From contig CAZKRY010000007.1 in NCBI GenBank assembly GCA_964555355.1, positions 248,001 through 312,000 on the forward strand: a stretch of 64,000 bases of DNA, read 5' to 3'. The translations under genes and the position numbers were made by a program. This DNA comes from CAIKBL01 sp964555355 (GTDB taxonomy: Bacteria; Pseudomonadota; Gammaproteobacteria; Ga0077536). A model generated the notes under the pieces. It did no database searches, was not told where the DNA came from, and saw only the letters and a list, made by a program, of their open reading frames with translations. Of the stretch, positions 23,714-33,190 are shown piece after piece. Numbering within the stretch: the first letter of the stretch is position 1; each line of letters opens with the position of its first letter.

Positions 23714-26203
23714 TTAAGGAGGCGGTGCCGCGCCAGCCGTCGGCGCAGTCCCAAAATTCCGTTCGATCAAGGTCTGCCCGACCGTCAGCTTAGTCCACGC
23801 CCAGCTCGCGAGCACTTTGAACACGGTCGCCGGGCGTAACATCACCGTCGGCGGCGCTAAGAAATGTGTCACCGAGAGATACAGCCGGTACAAATCCGGA
23901 TCTTCATGCATGCGTTCAAGCACACGGTCGATGTACCAGTTCTGCGCGCGGAAATAAAACGGGCGCTTGCGTTCGACATCTTTGATCCAAGGATAACGTA
24001 AATTCTGCTCGCGAATGACCGACCACACCAGATCGGCCACGCGGCTGATCTGCCGATAATAACGCCGCACGAAGCGCTGATCGCATGCCGTGCCGCTCCG
24101 GAACAAGCGCCGCAGAACCGCGAGTTCGAGTAGGGCTTTCGTCATCCCGGCACCCGACACCGGATCGGCGCTGCAGTAGGCGTCGCCAATCGACAGCAAC
24201 CCCGCGGGGAGATGGCGCATGTCTTCGTAGTGGTAGCGCTGCATCGTCGGATACCTGAAATTGTGCACGGCCGAGCAGGGTTCGAGGCCGTCCAGCTCGT
24301 TGCCAATCACCGGCGAGGGCATCAGCCGCGCGAATTCGCGGAACTCTTGGGCATTCCGCGGCGGCCGGTAGCAGTTGTAGCCCACCAGCGACGTCGACAG
24401 CACGGTACGGCTGCGGTCTAGGTAGTACTGCGCCGCGTAGTACTGCTGATACGGCCGGTGCGCGTAGCAGATCACCATCACTTTATCGTCCCACGCGCGC
24501 TCCGGCGGCACTTTATGCAGCATCGTCGAATAAAAACAATTAATGCAGTCCTCTTCGAGCATGGGTTTACCGATCCCATGCCGTTCGAGTAACGCAGGCA
24601 GTGGAGTATTTTTGCCGGCCGCATCGAGCACGAATTCGGCGGCGAGTAGTTCTTGAATGCCGTCATGTACCACGCGGACGCCGAACACGCGCCGTGCGCG
24701 CGCGTCGTACGCAAGGTCGACCACTTCATGGTCATAGCGGTAGTCGATCGTGGGCTCGCCATCCAAGCGGCGGCGCACGCACCATTCAAGCAGCGGCCGT
24801 CCCGCACACACGATTTCAATGCCGCTCTTTACCACCTTTTTCCAACTGCCGGCGAGCATCAAACGGTACTGCTCGCCCATGTCGACTTTAAACGCACCGG
24901 CGGCGACCATCTCGTCGATGATGCCGGGAAATATGGTTTCGAGTTGGCGTTGTCCCTCGATGAGTAAATGGTGCAGATGCCAACCTTGCGCGGCACCGGG
25001 ACGACCTTCTCGGCGTTGATGATCGAGATCTTGCTCAAGGACGATGACGCGCGCGAAAGTCTCGGTGAGGACTTTGGCGGCAGCCATGCCGGCGATCGAA
25101 CCGCCGATGACGATTGCAGTCCCGCGTCCTTGGGCTGCGAGCGCGGCGATGTCCGCCGTCGAGATCGGCGCCGGTTGCACCGGCTGCGCCCGCTTGGCTC
25201 CGCTCGGCACGAAGCGCTCGACAAACACACTCGCGCGCTGCAAGTCATGCGCATTGAGCCAGTCACGCACCGCATCGACCATCGCTGCCGGCCCACACAC
25301 GTAAAAATCGATTTCACCGCCGGCACACCGTGTCGGATCGAGCAACGTGAGGACATTGCCGCGCGGCACGGCATCGCCGGGCTCAGCGTCTTCCGCAATC
25401 GCCTCCCAGCTAAACTGCGGCGCACGCCGTTGCAGCGCCTCAAGACGCTCGCGTAACACCAAGTCCTTTAGCTTACTTACGCCATACAACAGGTGCAGTC
25501 CTGGCGCACCGGCACGGATGAGGTCTTCGGCAATCGCCAGTACCGCGGAAAGCCCGGTGCCGCCGGCGACCAACAGCGCCGGGCGCGTCGCATCGCGCAC
25601 GTAAAAGCTGCCCTTGGCGCCGCGGAACTCAAGCGTATCGCCCGCGCGCGCGCGCGCCAAATAGGAAGACATCGCCCCATTCGGCTGCAAGCGAATCAAC
25701 AGTTCCAGCATGCCGCTGCCGGAATCTGCATGCGCGACTGAGTAGCTGCGCCACAGATCCGTTCCCGGCACCTTGACCTGGACAAACTGTCCACCACGAT
25801 AACGCAAGCCCGGCAGTGACCGCACATCGAGCGTGAGCAATACGGCATGCGTCGATAAGGCCTGTAGGCCGGACACGCTCACGGTACCGACAACCAGGCT
25901 CGCTGCATTGTCGTCTAAGGGATAGTCAACTTCGAAAGTGCAATCGGTGGTGACGGTGGTCATGCAGCACAGCACTCGACCGCTTTCTTTTTCTTGCGGA
26001 CTGAGCCCAATCGAAGCACCAAGCCGAGCGGCGCCCGCAGTCCGTCGCGCCACGCAGGTCCCGCACACGCCTTGCTGGCAAGCGCTCACAATCGGGACCC
26101 CGGCCGCTTCGGCTGCGTCGAGCACCGTTTGCGCCGGCGCGATGGGAAACGAACGAAGCGCACCGTCACTGTAACGAACGGTGATCCGGGGCAAGGAAGA
26201 CAT
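23714..26203 (-). CDS. Three-domain flavoprotein: 2Fe-2S ferredoxin + ferredoxin reductase + FAD monooxygenase
   Basis: 829 residues from the ATG at 26203, which is preceded by GAGGG; an upstream ATG at 26221 is possible. Residues 1-95 form a plant-type ferredoxin domain (ACQQGVCGTC, with C42, C47, C50 and C79 or C80). Residues 105-335 are a ferredoxin-NAD(P)H-reductase module (WRSYSVAH for FAD, VAGGTGLSAVLA for the nucleotide). Residues 360-829 are a flavin-dependent oxidoreductase with an FAD fingerprint AIVIGGSIAGMAAAKVL, an acidic end VIVLEQD and the second FAD motif GDAYCSADPVSGAG. This could be a self-sufficient monooxygenase drawing electrons through its own reductase chain. Epoxidase (squalene-epoxidase-like) or halogenase-like chemistry are both possible; the adjacent epoxide hydrolase favours epoxidation. 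Confidence 0.86.
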   Translation of the reverse strand: MSSLPRITVRYSDGALRSFPIAPAQTVLDAAEAAGVPIVSACQQGVCGTCVARRTAGAARLGASIGLSPQEKESGRVLCCMTTVTTDCTFEVDYPLDDNAASLVVGTVSVSGLQALSTHAVLLTLDVRSLPGLRYRGGQFVQVKVPGTDLWRSYSVAHADSGSGMLELLIRLQPNGAMSSYLARARAGDTLEFRGAKGSFYVRDATRPALLVAGGTGLSAVLAIAEDLIRAGAPGLHLLYGVSKLKDLVLRERLEALQRRAPQFSWEAIAEDAEPGDAVPRGNVLTLLDPTRCAGGEIDFYVCGPAAMVDAVRDWLNAHDLQRASVFVERFVPSGAKRAQPVQPAPISTADIAALAAQGRGTAIVIGGSIAGMAAAKVLTETFARVIVLEQDLDHQRREGRPGAAQGWHLHHLLIEGQRQLETIFPGIIDEMVAAGAFKVDMGEQYRLMLAGSWKKVVKSGIEIVCAGRPLLEWCVRRRLDGEPTIDYRYDHEVVDLAYDARARRVFGVRVVHDGIQELLAAEFVLDAAGKNTPLPALLERHGIGKPMLEEDCINCFYSTMLHKVPPERAWDDKVMVICYAHRPYQQYYAAQYYLDRSRTVLSTSLVGYNCYRPPRNAQEFREFARLMPSPVIGNELDGLEPCSAVHNFRYPTMQRYHYEDMRHLPAGLLSIGDAYCSADPVSGAGMTKALLELAVLRRLFRSGTACDQRFVRRYYRQISRVADLVWSVIREQNLRYPWIKDVERKRPFYFRAQNWYIDRVLERMHEDPDLYRLYLSVTHFLAPPTVMLRPATVFKVLASWAWTKLTVGQTLIERNFGTAPTAGAAPPP

Positions 26204-26367
26204 AAGACCCTCACGCCTCATCGGCGAAGAAATTCAACTGTCAATCTAGGACGCAGCGGCAGCCGCACCATCGCGCGAACCGGTAATGCGCCGCGCTCTT
26301 TTGGGTGAGCGGGCACTCCGACCAGCGCGGTTAGCGCAGCGGCTGCGCGATTCGCGCACGCCAGCAC

Positions 26368-27009
26368 TTAGTCGATCAGTTGTTGACGTAGGGCGATTGC
26401 CACTGCGTGCGCGCGATCCGCGGCGCCGAGTTTGTCGTAGAGGTTTTTGAGATGCGTCTTAACGGTGTCTTCCGTGATGGTGAGCTTGGCGGCAATGGCT
26501 TTGTTACTCTCCCCTTCGGCGAGAAACTCCAAAACCTGCACTTCGCGCAAAGTAAGGGCCCGCCGATCGCCTTCTGTTCGCGCGTCATGCGCCAAGCGCT
26601 TAAGCAGCGGCAAGGTGACTTCGGCTTGCAGAAAGCCGGCGCCGGACGCCACCGCACGAATCGCCCGCAATAATTCTTCGCGCGTGGCGCTTTTGAGCAG
26701 GTACGCACGCGCTCCGGCCTGCATCGTTTCCCACACGTAGGCCGGATTGTCGTGCATGGTAAATATGATAATACCGACGGTCGGCACTAACTCACGCAAG
26801 CGCCCGAGCGTCGCGAGTCCGCTCAATCCCGGCATTTTCAAATCTAACATCGCGATCTGAGGCCGCGCCGTGGAGATTTCCGCTAAGGCAGTTGCGCCGT
26901 CGCCGGCTTGGCCGACTACTGCAAACTCCGGCTCGGCAGACAACATCGCCGCGATGCCCTCCCGCAGGACGTGGTGATCGTCGATGAGGAAAATTCGAAT
27001 AGGCTTCAT
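26368..27009 (-). CDS. NarL/FixJ-type response regulator
   Basis: 213 residues. Receiver domain with acidic pocket DD (10-11), phospho-acceptor Asp56 in MLDLKMPG, Thr/Lys in the usual places (FTMHDN, LLKSATREE). LuxR-type HTH at the C-terminus: LTLREVQVLEFLAEGESNKAIAAKL, ITEDTVKTHLKNLYDKLGA. It overlaps the sensor kinase by 4 bases (ATGA), so they are one cognate pair. Targets are not visible; an alcohol dehydrogenase lies just upstream of the kinase on the same strand. Confidence 0.93.
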   Translation of the reverse strand: MKPIRIFLIDDHHVLREGIAAMLSAEPEFAVVGQAGDGATALAEISTARPQIAMLDLKMPGLSGLATLGRLRELVPTVGIIIFTMHDNPAYVWETMQAGARAYLLKSATREELLRAIRAVASGAGFLQAEVTLPLLKRLAHDARTEGDRRALTLREVQVLEFLAEGESNKAIAAKLTITEDTVKTHLKNLYDKLGAADRAHAVAIALRQQLID

Positions 27010-28250
27010 GGTTGATGCGCGGCCGATAACGTGATGCGTACGGTTGTTCCATGCCCCGGCGCCGACTCTAACGCGAATTGCCCACCCAACGCTTCCGCCC
27101 GCTCACGCATCGTCAACAGGCCGTAATGTCCGCTCGCCACTGCGGCAGGATCAAAGCCGATACCGTCATCGCTCACGGTCAACACGATATCCGACTCGTC
27201 CACGGCACAGTCGACCCGCGCATTACGCGCGCGGGCGTGCTTGCGGATATTCAGCAAGGCCTCTTGCACGAGACGAAATATCAATGCTTCGTGTGGCGAG
27301 CGCCACGCCGCCAACGCCGGATCGATAGCGAGCGAGACTGCAACTTCCTCGCGGTCCGCAAGGCGTAAAATATGTTCGCGCAGCGCTTCCCATAGACCGA
27401 AATCATCGAGCACTGTCGGCCGCAGATCGTTCATCAGCGCGCGGATGTCGGCCGTACACCTCCGCACCAGCGCACTGAGCTGGTTAAGCGTTTGGTAGTA
27501 GAGTGGGTCCTCGCCGGTTTGACGCGCGAGGGTATCCAGTCCTTGTTGCACGGCGAACAATTGCCCACCCATGCGATCGTGCAGCTCGCTCGCGAATTGT
27601 TTGCGCTGTTCTTCGGTGGTTCGAAAATAGCGCTGCAGCAACCCGCGGACTTTTTCGTGCGCCTGCCGTAAACGTTGTGCGCGATCGCTTGCGACGCGTT
27701 GATTGTCGTGCGCCCAACCCGCCAGCATCACACCAAACACGGCCGAAAAACTGAGGTTGGCGACAGCCAGTGCAATATTGGCGCCGGCGGCGTGGTGCGT
27801 GAGGCCAATGGCGATCAGCAACGATCCATTCATTACCAACACCAACAATGCCGCACCGACCCCAAACCGGAATGCCGCCGCGAGCAGCGTGAAGTGACAG
27901 AACGGGATAAAGACCGACTCGATGCCGCCGGTGACGCTGCACATGATAACGGCGAGCAGCGGATCACCCACCGTCGCGCTCCATGCACGCACTCGCACCG
28001 AAAAGCTTCGGCGCAACTGCCATTGCAGCAACAATGCGTACAACACGCCACCACCGAATACCAGCCACGCCGGATGCGGCGCGAATAGGTCATAGCGATG
28101 GTATTGCAACACCAATACCCACAAGAGCAAGCCCGACCAGCGCACAGCGGCAATTTCGCGCTCAGCTTTAAGCAAGTGCTTAGTATCGGCATCCGCGGCC
28201 GGCGCCGGCGCACGGTCGCGCGCCGCCGATGTTTCCTTACGCCGATTCAT
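27006..28250 (-). CDS. Membrane sensor histidine kinase (HisKA_3 type)
   Basis: 414 residues from the ATG at 28250; the frame extends 26 codons upstream. Residues about 35-190 hold some six hydrophobic segments without a large periplasmic loop, so the stimulus is likely sensed in or at the membrane. The dimerisation/phosphorylation helix has ELHDRMGG with the phospho-histidine, and the ATPase domain has ALLNIRKHARA (N box), VSDDGIGFD (G1) and GHGTTVRI (G2). Paired with the downstream NarL-type regulator by an ATGA overlap. The sensed signal is unknown. Confidence 0.9.
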   Translation of the reverse strand: MNRRKETSAARDRAPAPAADADTKHLLKAEREIAAVRWSGLLLWVLVLQYHRYDLFAPHPAWLVFGGGVLYALLLQWQLRRSFSVRVRAWSATVGDPLLAVIMCSVTGGIESVFIPFCHFTLLAAAFRFGVGAALLVLVMNGSLLIAIGLTHHAAGANIALAVANLSFSAVFGVMLAGWAHDNQRVASDRAQRLRQAHEKVRGLLQRYFRTTEEQRKQFASELHDRMGGQLFAVQQGLDTLARQTGEDPLYYQTLNQLSALVRRCTADIRALMNDLRPTVLDDFGLWEALREHILRLADREEVAVSLAIDPALAAWRSPHEALIFRLVQEALLNIRKHARARNARVDCAVDESDIVLTVSDDGIGFDPAAVASGHYGLLTMRERAEALGGQFALESAPGHGTTVRITLSAAHQP

Positions 28251-28284
28251 TTGCTTTATGGCCGCCGGCGGTACTTCCGCAACA

Positions 28285-29328
28285 CTAGCGCCCCGGTTCC
28301 AGCATGACCTTACATAGGTTCTTGTCACTCTTTAGTGCATCGAACGCCGCCGGAAACTCATTGAAGCCGACAGTCTTCGTCAACATCGCGTCCGGGTGGA
28401 TCCGTTCGCGCTCAAGCATGTCGATGACGATTTCGAAATCGCGTTTGCGATACATGTACGCATAGTTGATTTGGAGCTCTTTGCTGATGGCTTTGACCGG
28501 CAATACCGTATCCGGCGCCATGCACACCCCCACTACCACGATGCGACCGCCGGCCGGCGCATAGTCAATCGCGAGTTGCTGCGCGCCGGGTACGCCAATG
28601 CACTCGATGACCACTTCGGGGCGCCCGCCGGCTTCGCGCTTAAATACTTCGATCACATTCTCGCGGCCCGCGTCGACAGTGGCGGTGGCGCCGAGGGTTG
28701 TCGCGAGTGCCAAGCGACTCGGCACTTTATCGGACACCATGACATGATGTGCGCCAAAGAATCGGCACCACATCGCGACCGCCAATCCAATCGGACCCGC
28801 GCCCATGACCAACACGCGTTCGCCGGCCGCGAGGCGCGCAAGTTGCACGGCGCGCAGTGCGACCGCGAGTGGCTCGACCAGCGCGCCGCGCGCCCAATCG
28901 ACGTTAGCGCTCAACGGCACGGCTTCGGCAGCGCCGATCCGCATGTATTCTGCGTACGCGCCGGCGAGATTCCCAAGCCCGCTATATCGAACTTTGCTAC
29001 AACGGTAACCCAACCCCGCCAAACATTTTTCGCAAACGCCACATCCGACATACGGCAAGGCCGTCACGCGCGCGCCGACCCGCCACGCGCCCCGCGCGCC
29101 CGCGCCGATTTCGACAATCTCACCGGCGAATTCATGCCCCATGATCGCGCCTGGCGGCAGCGGCGGCATGGCACCACTGCGGTCGTGCACTTCGGAAAGA
29201 TGCAAATCAGAGCCGCAGATCCCGCAGCGCTTGACCCGAATGATGAGATCGTTGCCTTCGCAAACTGGCGCGTTGACTTCGACCACCGACAGCGGTGAAC
29301 CTGGCGCGTTGAAAATGGCGGCTTGCAT
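28285..29328 (-). CDS. Zinc-dependent medium-chain alcohol/polyol dehydrogenase
   Basis: 347 residues. Catalytic zinc ligands CGICGSD (C35) and GHE (H65, E66); structural zinc cysteines C96, C99, C102 and C110; Rossmann motif VLVMGAGPIGLAVAMW. This fits the sorbitol/threonine/butanediol dehydrogenase branch and is cytoplasmic and NAD(P)-dependent. It lies 34 bases upstream of the histidine kinase on the same strand, and its start is divergent from the esterase gene at 29467. Substrate cannot be assigned. Confidence 0.9.
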   Translation of the reverse strand: MQAAIFNAPGSPLSVVEVNAPVCEGNDLIIRVKRCGICGSDLHLSEVHDRSGAMPPLPPGAIMGHEFAGEIVEIGAGARGAWRVGARVTALPYVGCGVCEKCLAGLGYRCSKVRYSGLGNLAGAYAEYMRIGAAEAVPLSANVDWARGALVEPLAVALRAVQLARLAAGERVLVMGAGPIGLAVAMWCRFFGAHHVMVSDKVPSRLALATTLGATATVDAGRENVIEVFKREAGGRPEVVIECIGVPGAQQLAIDYAPAGGRIVVVGVCMAPDTVLPVKAISKELQINYAYMYRKRDFEIVIDMLERERIHPDAMLTKTVGFNEFPAAFDALKSDKNLCKVMLEPGR

Positions 29329-29466
29329 GACATAACCCCAGCCTTGAAATTGTCGCGACAGGTTGAGCAGGCGACGCGGTTAAGTCAACCGGCTTACGCG
29401 CCGAGTTAACGCATGACCGAGCGCACCGAGTCGCTTACACTTGCATCACTTGCAAGGAGATCTACG

Positions 29467-30396
29467 ATGCCGCTAAACCCTCAATGCGCAACGTTAATCG
29501 AAGCCGCAGCCGCTGCGGGCGCTCCGTTTGCGGCAGACGATCACTTGGCGATCCGTGCCGGATACGAAGCAGGGACGGCGGCCTACCGTTACGATTCAGG
29601 TCCGGTCGATATTCGAGAAACCAAGTTCGACGGGCCAGGCGGTTCCGTTTCGCTGCGCATCTATCGCCCGCGAGGGGCTGCGGGCGCGTTGCCTGCTCTT
29701 GTCTTCTTCCACGGCGGCGGTTGGGTGGTGGGTTCGTTGGACTCGCACGATCACGCGTGTCGTCATCTCGCGGTGAAATCCGGCGCCACAGTCATTGCGG
29801 TGGATTACCGGCTTGCGCCCGAATATCCGTTTCCCGCCGCATTCGACGATTGCGTGGCGGCGGTCCGCGCCGTTGCGCGAGACGCGCTCAGTCTACAGGT
29901 GGATGCCACAAAGCTTGCGGTCGGCGGTGACTCCGCGGGCGGGCAATTGGCAGCCTCGGTCGCGCTCGCACTTCGCGACCGCGGCGGGCCGGCACTCAAG
30001 CTACAAGTGCTGATTTATCCAGTGTGTGATCTGCTGGCGGAGAATGCGTCACTGCGCGATAACGCGACCGGTTATCTGCTGACCGTGGCGGCCTATCACA
30101 AGATGTGCGCGTGGTATCAGGCGGATCGCGCAGGGTGGGGTGATTGGCGCTTCTCACCGCAACGCGCCGCTTTGCATCGCGGTTTGCCACCGGCCTTGGT
30201 GCAAACCGCGGAATTCGATCCGTTACGCGATGAAGGTCGGGACTATTCCGAGACTTTGCGCGCGGCAGGTGTCGCGGTTGAATATCAATGTTACCCCGGC
30301 ATGATTCACGGCTTTGCGCGCATGGGCGGCAAGGTCGAGATGGGGAAAACGGCGCTCGATGATGCGGCAAATGCATTGCGGCGCGCGTTTCAGTGA
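29467..30396 (+). CDS. Alpha/beta hydrolase, hormone-sensitive-lipase family esterase
   Basis: 310 residues from the ATG at 29467, chosen because AAGGAGA lies just upstream. HSL-family signatures: HGGGWVVGS (oxyanion), GDSAGGQLAA (nucleophile serine), EFDPLRDEG (acid) and PGMIHGF (histidine). Typical for short-chain ester hydrolysis in the cytoplasm. No signal peptide. Divergently oriented to the alcohol dehydrogenase gene across an 138-base region, so a shared regulatory region is plausible. Confidence 0.9.
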   Translation: MPLNPQCATLIEAAAAAGAPFAADDHLAIRAGYEAGTAAYRYDSGPVDIRETKFDGPGGSVSLRIYRPRGAAGALPALVFFHGGGWVVGSLDSHDHACRHLAVKSGATVIAVDYRLAPEYPFPAAFDDCVAAVRAVARDALSLQVDATKLAVGGDSAGGQLAASVALALRDRGGPALKLQVLIYPVCDLLAENASLRDNATGYLLTVAAYHKMCAWYQADRAGWGDWRFSPQRAALHRGLPPALVQTAEFDPLRDEGRDYSETLRAAGVAVEYQCYPGMIHGFARMGGKVEMGKTALDDAANALRRAFQ

Positions 30397-30503
30397 ACGT
30401 TCGTGATGTGGGTTGTCTTAGCGATTTGGGTGCGTTAGCGCCGGGTGACGGGCTGGGCGTGACTAGGCGTTTGTCGAATTGAGTACGGATACGGAGCGAT
30501 TTG

Positions 30504-31013
30504 ATGTTCAAAACAATAACGCAGTGCCTCGCACTCGTCTTACTCTTAACGGGCGGCGATAGGTACGCCCACGCCGCCGGCATTGAAGTCAAAACGCTGG
30601 ACGGCAAACTCTCGACCCTTGCCGACCAAGTAAAACCCGATCGTTTCACGCTGGTCATGATGTGGACCACGTACTGTCATATTTGCAAGCAAGAGTATCC
30701 CGAAGTCTCCGCCTTTCACGATGCGCATGTCGGGAAAGACGCCGAAGTAGTAGGAATATCGATCGACGGCTACGCTGAGATAGAGAAGGTCAAAACTTTT
30801 GTCGCCGAGAAGCATTTTTCGTTTCCCACCGTGCTCGCGGAACCGGAGCGCATGGCGAAATCGTTCGAAGCGGCCACTGGCGACAAATTCACGGGGACTC
30901 CAACTTATTTAATGTTCAATCCCAAACGCCAGTTGGTCGCCGCACGCTCGGGCGATCTCACCCGCGATGTGCTTGAAAATTTCATTACCAAACATAGCGC
31001 CGCCGGTAATTAG
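30504..31013 (+). CDS. TlpA-like periplasmic thioredoxin-fold protein
   Basis: 169 residues from the ATG at 30504. Signal peptide TQCLALVLLLTGG, then the thioredoxin fold with active site CHIC (C58, C61) in MMWTTYCHICKQEYP, a GISIDGY segment and the cis-proline region TGTPTYLMF. Likely a periplasmic thiol-disulfide oxidoreductase of the TlpA/ResA type. It ends 2 bases before the SelO start codon, so the two are almost certainly co-transcribed. Confidence 0.85.
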   Translation: MFKTITQCLALVLLLTGGDRYAHAAGIEVKTLDGKLSTLADQVKPDRFTLVMMWTTYCHICKQEYPEVSAFHDAHVGKDAEVVGISIDGYAEIEKVKTFVAEKHFSFPTVLAEPERMAKSFEAATGDKFTGTPTYLMFNPKRQLVAARSGDLTRDVLENFITKHSAAGN

Positions 31014-31015
31014 CT

Positions 31016-32593
31016 ATGTTGGATACACTCAACTTCGATAATCGCTTCACGCGCGAGCTGCCTGCCGATCCGGAGACCGCAAACTTTCGACGTCAGGTGG
31101 CGGGCGCGTGTTATTCGCGCGTACACCCCACGCCGGTTGTGGCACCGAAGCTGCTGGCCTATGCGCATGAAGTCGCCACGCTGCTTGATCTATCGCCGGA
31201 GGATTGCGCGTCACCACGATTTGCCGAGGTGTTCGGCGGTAATCAAGTGTTGCCGGCGATGGATCCATTTGCGATGTGTTACGGCGGGCACCAGTTCGGC
31301 AATTGGGCTGGGCAACTCGGGGATGGCCGCGCGATCGTTTTGGGCGAAGTGGTCAACCGGCGCGGAGAACGGTGGGCACTGCAACTTAAGGGGGCGGGCC
31401 CTACGCCCTACTCGCGTACCGCAGATGGTTTGGCAGTGCTGCGCTCATCGGTACGGGAATTTTTATGCAGCGAAGCGATGCACCACCTAGGCGTGCCGAC
31501 GACACGCGCGCTCAGTTTAGTCACGACCGGCGAGGTCGTGGTGCGCGATATGTTTTACGACGGTCATCCCCGCCCCGAACCTGGCGCCGTGGTGTGCCGC
31601 GTCGCGCCAAGTTTTACGCGCTTCGGAAATTTCGAAATTCTGGCCGCGCGCGGTGACATCGAACTATTACGACGGTTGGTCGCCCACACGATGGCCACCG
31701 ACTATCCGCATCTCGGCGCGCCGACCACCGACACGATCCTCGATTGGTTCCGCGAGATATGCGCACGCACGGCGGTCATGATCGTGCATTGGATGCGCGT
31801 GGGTTTCGTGCACGGCGTCATGAATACCGACAACATGTCGATTCTCGGCCTCACCATCGACTTCGGTCCTTATGGTTGGCTCGAAAATTACGATCCGAAT
31901 TGGACGCCGAACACGACGGACGCGCACGGACGGCGCTATCGCTACGGCGCGCAGCCCCAAATCGCGCTGTGGAATCTGGTGCAGCTCGCGAACGCGCTAT
32001 ATCCGCTGATCGATGCCGTGCCGCCGCTTCAGGAGGCGCTTGAGGTTTATCAAGTGACTTTCGATCAAGAATGGCAGCGCATGATCGCCGGCAAACTCGG
32101 GCTCAAGGAATTTCAGGCGGAAGACACCGAGTTGGTTAGCGCGCTTCTGCAAATGCTGCAGTCAACCGAAATCGACATGACGATCTTTTATCGACGACTC
32201 GGCGTCTTGCAGGAGAATTCAACGCACGCTGAAACATCACTCGCACAACTCAACGATGTGTTTTATCGCCCCGATACGCTCACCGAGGAAATTCGCGCGA
32301 ACATCCTCGCGTGGATCCAGCGCTATCGCGCGCGCCTTGCGCACGATCCGCAAGACGCGGTGGCTCGACGCGCCGCCATGGAACGCGTCAACCCCAAGTA
32401 CGTTTTGAGAAATTACTTAGCCCAACTCGCTATCGACCAAGCCGAAGCCGGCGATCCCGCCATGGTGCAAGAACTCTTGGAAGTTATGCGCCGTCCCTAC
32501 GACGAGCGTCCCGAGTTTGAGCGTTATGCCGAAAAACGGCCTGACTGGGCGCGACAACGTGCCGGCTGTTCGATGTTGTCGTGTAGTTCCTAA
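31016..32593 (+). CDS. selO: Protein adenylyltransferase SelO
   Basis: 525 residues matching SelO/YdiU: MCYGGHQFGNWAGQLGDGRA, LQLKGAGPTPYSR and GLAVLRSSVREFLCSEAM in the N-lobe, HGVMNTDNMSILGLTIDFGPYG (catalytic Asn/Asp region, given here as the segment near residues 265-290), and NPKYVLRNYLAQ. The C-terminus reads GCSMLSCSS: bacterial members carry cysteine where animal SelO has selenocysteine. SelO is a pseudokinase-fold enzyme that AMPylates serine, threonine or tyrosine of redox proteins. The 2-base gap to a TlpA-like thiol oxidoreductase gene supports a redox role. Confidence 0.95.
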   Translation: MLDTLNFDNRFTRELPADPETANFRRQVAGACYSRVHPTPVVAPKLLAYAHEVATLLDLSPEDCASPRFAEVFGGNQVLPAMDPFAMCYGGHQFGNWAGQLGDGRAIVLGEVVNRRGERWALQLKGAGPTPYSRTADGLAVLRSSVREFLCSEAMHHLGVPTTRALSLVTTGEVVVRDMFYDGHPRPEPGAVVCRVAPSFTRFGNFEILAARGDIELLRRLVAHTMATDYPHLGAPTTDTILDWFREICARTAVMIVHWMRVGFVHGVMNTDNMSILGLTIDFGPYGWLENYDPNWTPNTTDAHGRRYRYGAQPQIALWNLVQLANALYPLIDAVPPLQEALEVYQVTFDQEWQRMIAGKLGLKEFQAEDTELVSALLQMLQSTEIDMTIFYRRLGVLQENSTHAETSLAQLNDVFYRPDTLTEEIRANILAWIQRYRARLAHDPQDAVARRAAMERVNPKYVLRNYLAQLAIDQAEAGDPAMVQELLEVMRRPYDERPEFERYAEKRPDWARQRAGCSMLSCSS

Positions 32594-32690
32594 ATGCTGC
32601 GGCGGTGCCGGCTCGATTCATCCGCGATTTAATCGCAGGGGTCTAAGGTAGGCCCCGCAGTCGCGCACAGCGACTTCGAAAGGAGACGAC

Positions 32691-33173
32691 ATGCATCGCT
32701 GGAGTTTAAAGGCAAAGCATTATCTCGTTGGTGGACTGACCGCGGTAACGCTCGGGATGAGCGGCACAGCCGTGGCCGATGGCTGGCGTGGTTACGGACA
32801 CCACCGCCATCACTACCAAGGTCACTACTGTCCGGATTATCCGCAGGTGGTAGAAGAGTATCACTACTACTATCCGCCGCAGGAGCGGGTAGCGTATGTC
32901 GCGCCAACGGTGGTTTACCAACAGCCGGTATACCAGCAACCCGTATACCAGCCGCCGGTATACCAGCAACCGGCTTACTATGCGCCGGCCTATACGCCTA
33001 GCTACGGCTACGCGCGCAGCTACGGCGGCGGCGATCGGTTGCTGACCAATGCAGTCTTCGGGGCGGCCGGTGGCTACCTGGGATCTCGCATCGGGAATGG
33101 CAGCGGTCGTGCGGCGGCTACCGCCGCGGGTGCGCTCGGCGGCTGGTTGTTAGGTAATCACGTTAACTGGTAA
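32691..33173 (+). CDS. Secreted glycine-zipper protein with Gln/Pro/Val/Tyr repeats
   Basis: 160 residues. A signal sequence (KHYLVGGLTAVTLGMSGTAVA) is followed by a His/Tyr-rich stretch (YGHHRHHYQGHYC), then a low-complexity tandem repeat of YQQPV/YQPPV units around residues 75-95, and a C-terminal glycine zipper (AVFGAAGGYLGSRIGNGSG, ALGGWLLGNH) that can form a membrane hairpin. It resembles the glycine-zipper-2TM outer-membrane/periplasmic proteins. Shine-Dalgarno AAAGGAGA precedes the start. Role unknown; envelope-associated and possibly metal-binding through the histidines. Confidence 0.8.
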   Translation: MHRWSLKAKHYLVGGLTAVTLGMSGTAVADGWRGYGHHRHHYQGHYCPDYPQVVEEYHYYYPPQERVAYVAPTVVYQQPVYQQPVYQPPVYQQPAYYAPAYTPSYGYARSYGGGDRLLTNAVFGAAGGYLGSRIGNGSGRAAATAAGALGGWLLGNHVNW

Positions 33174-33190
33174 TCGCGTCATTTGATTTC

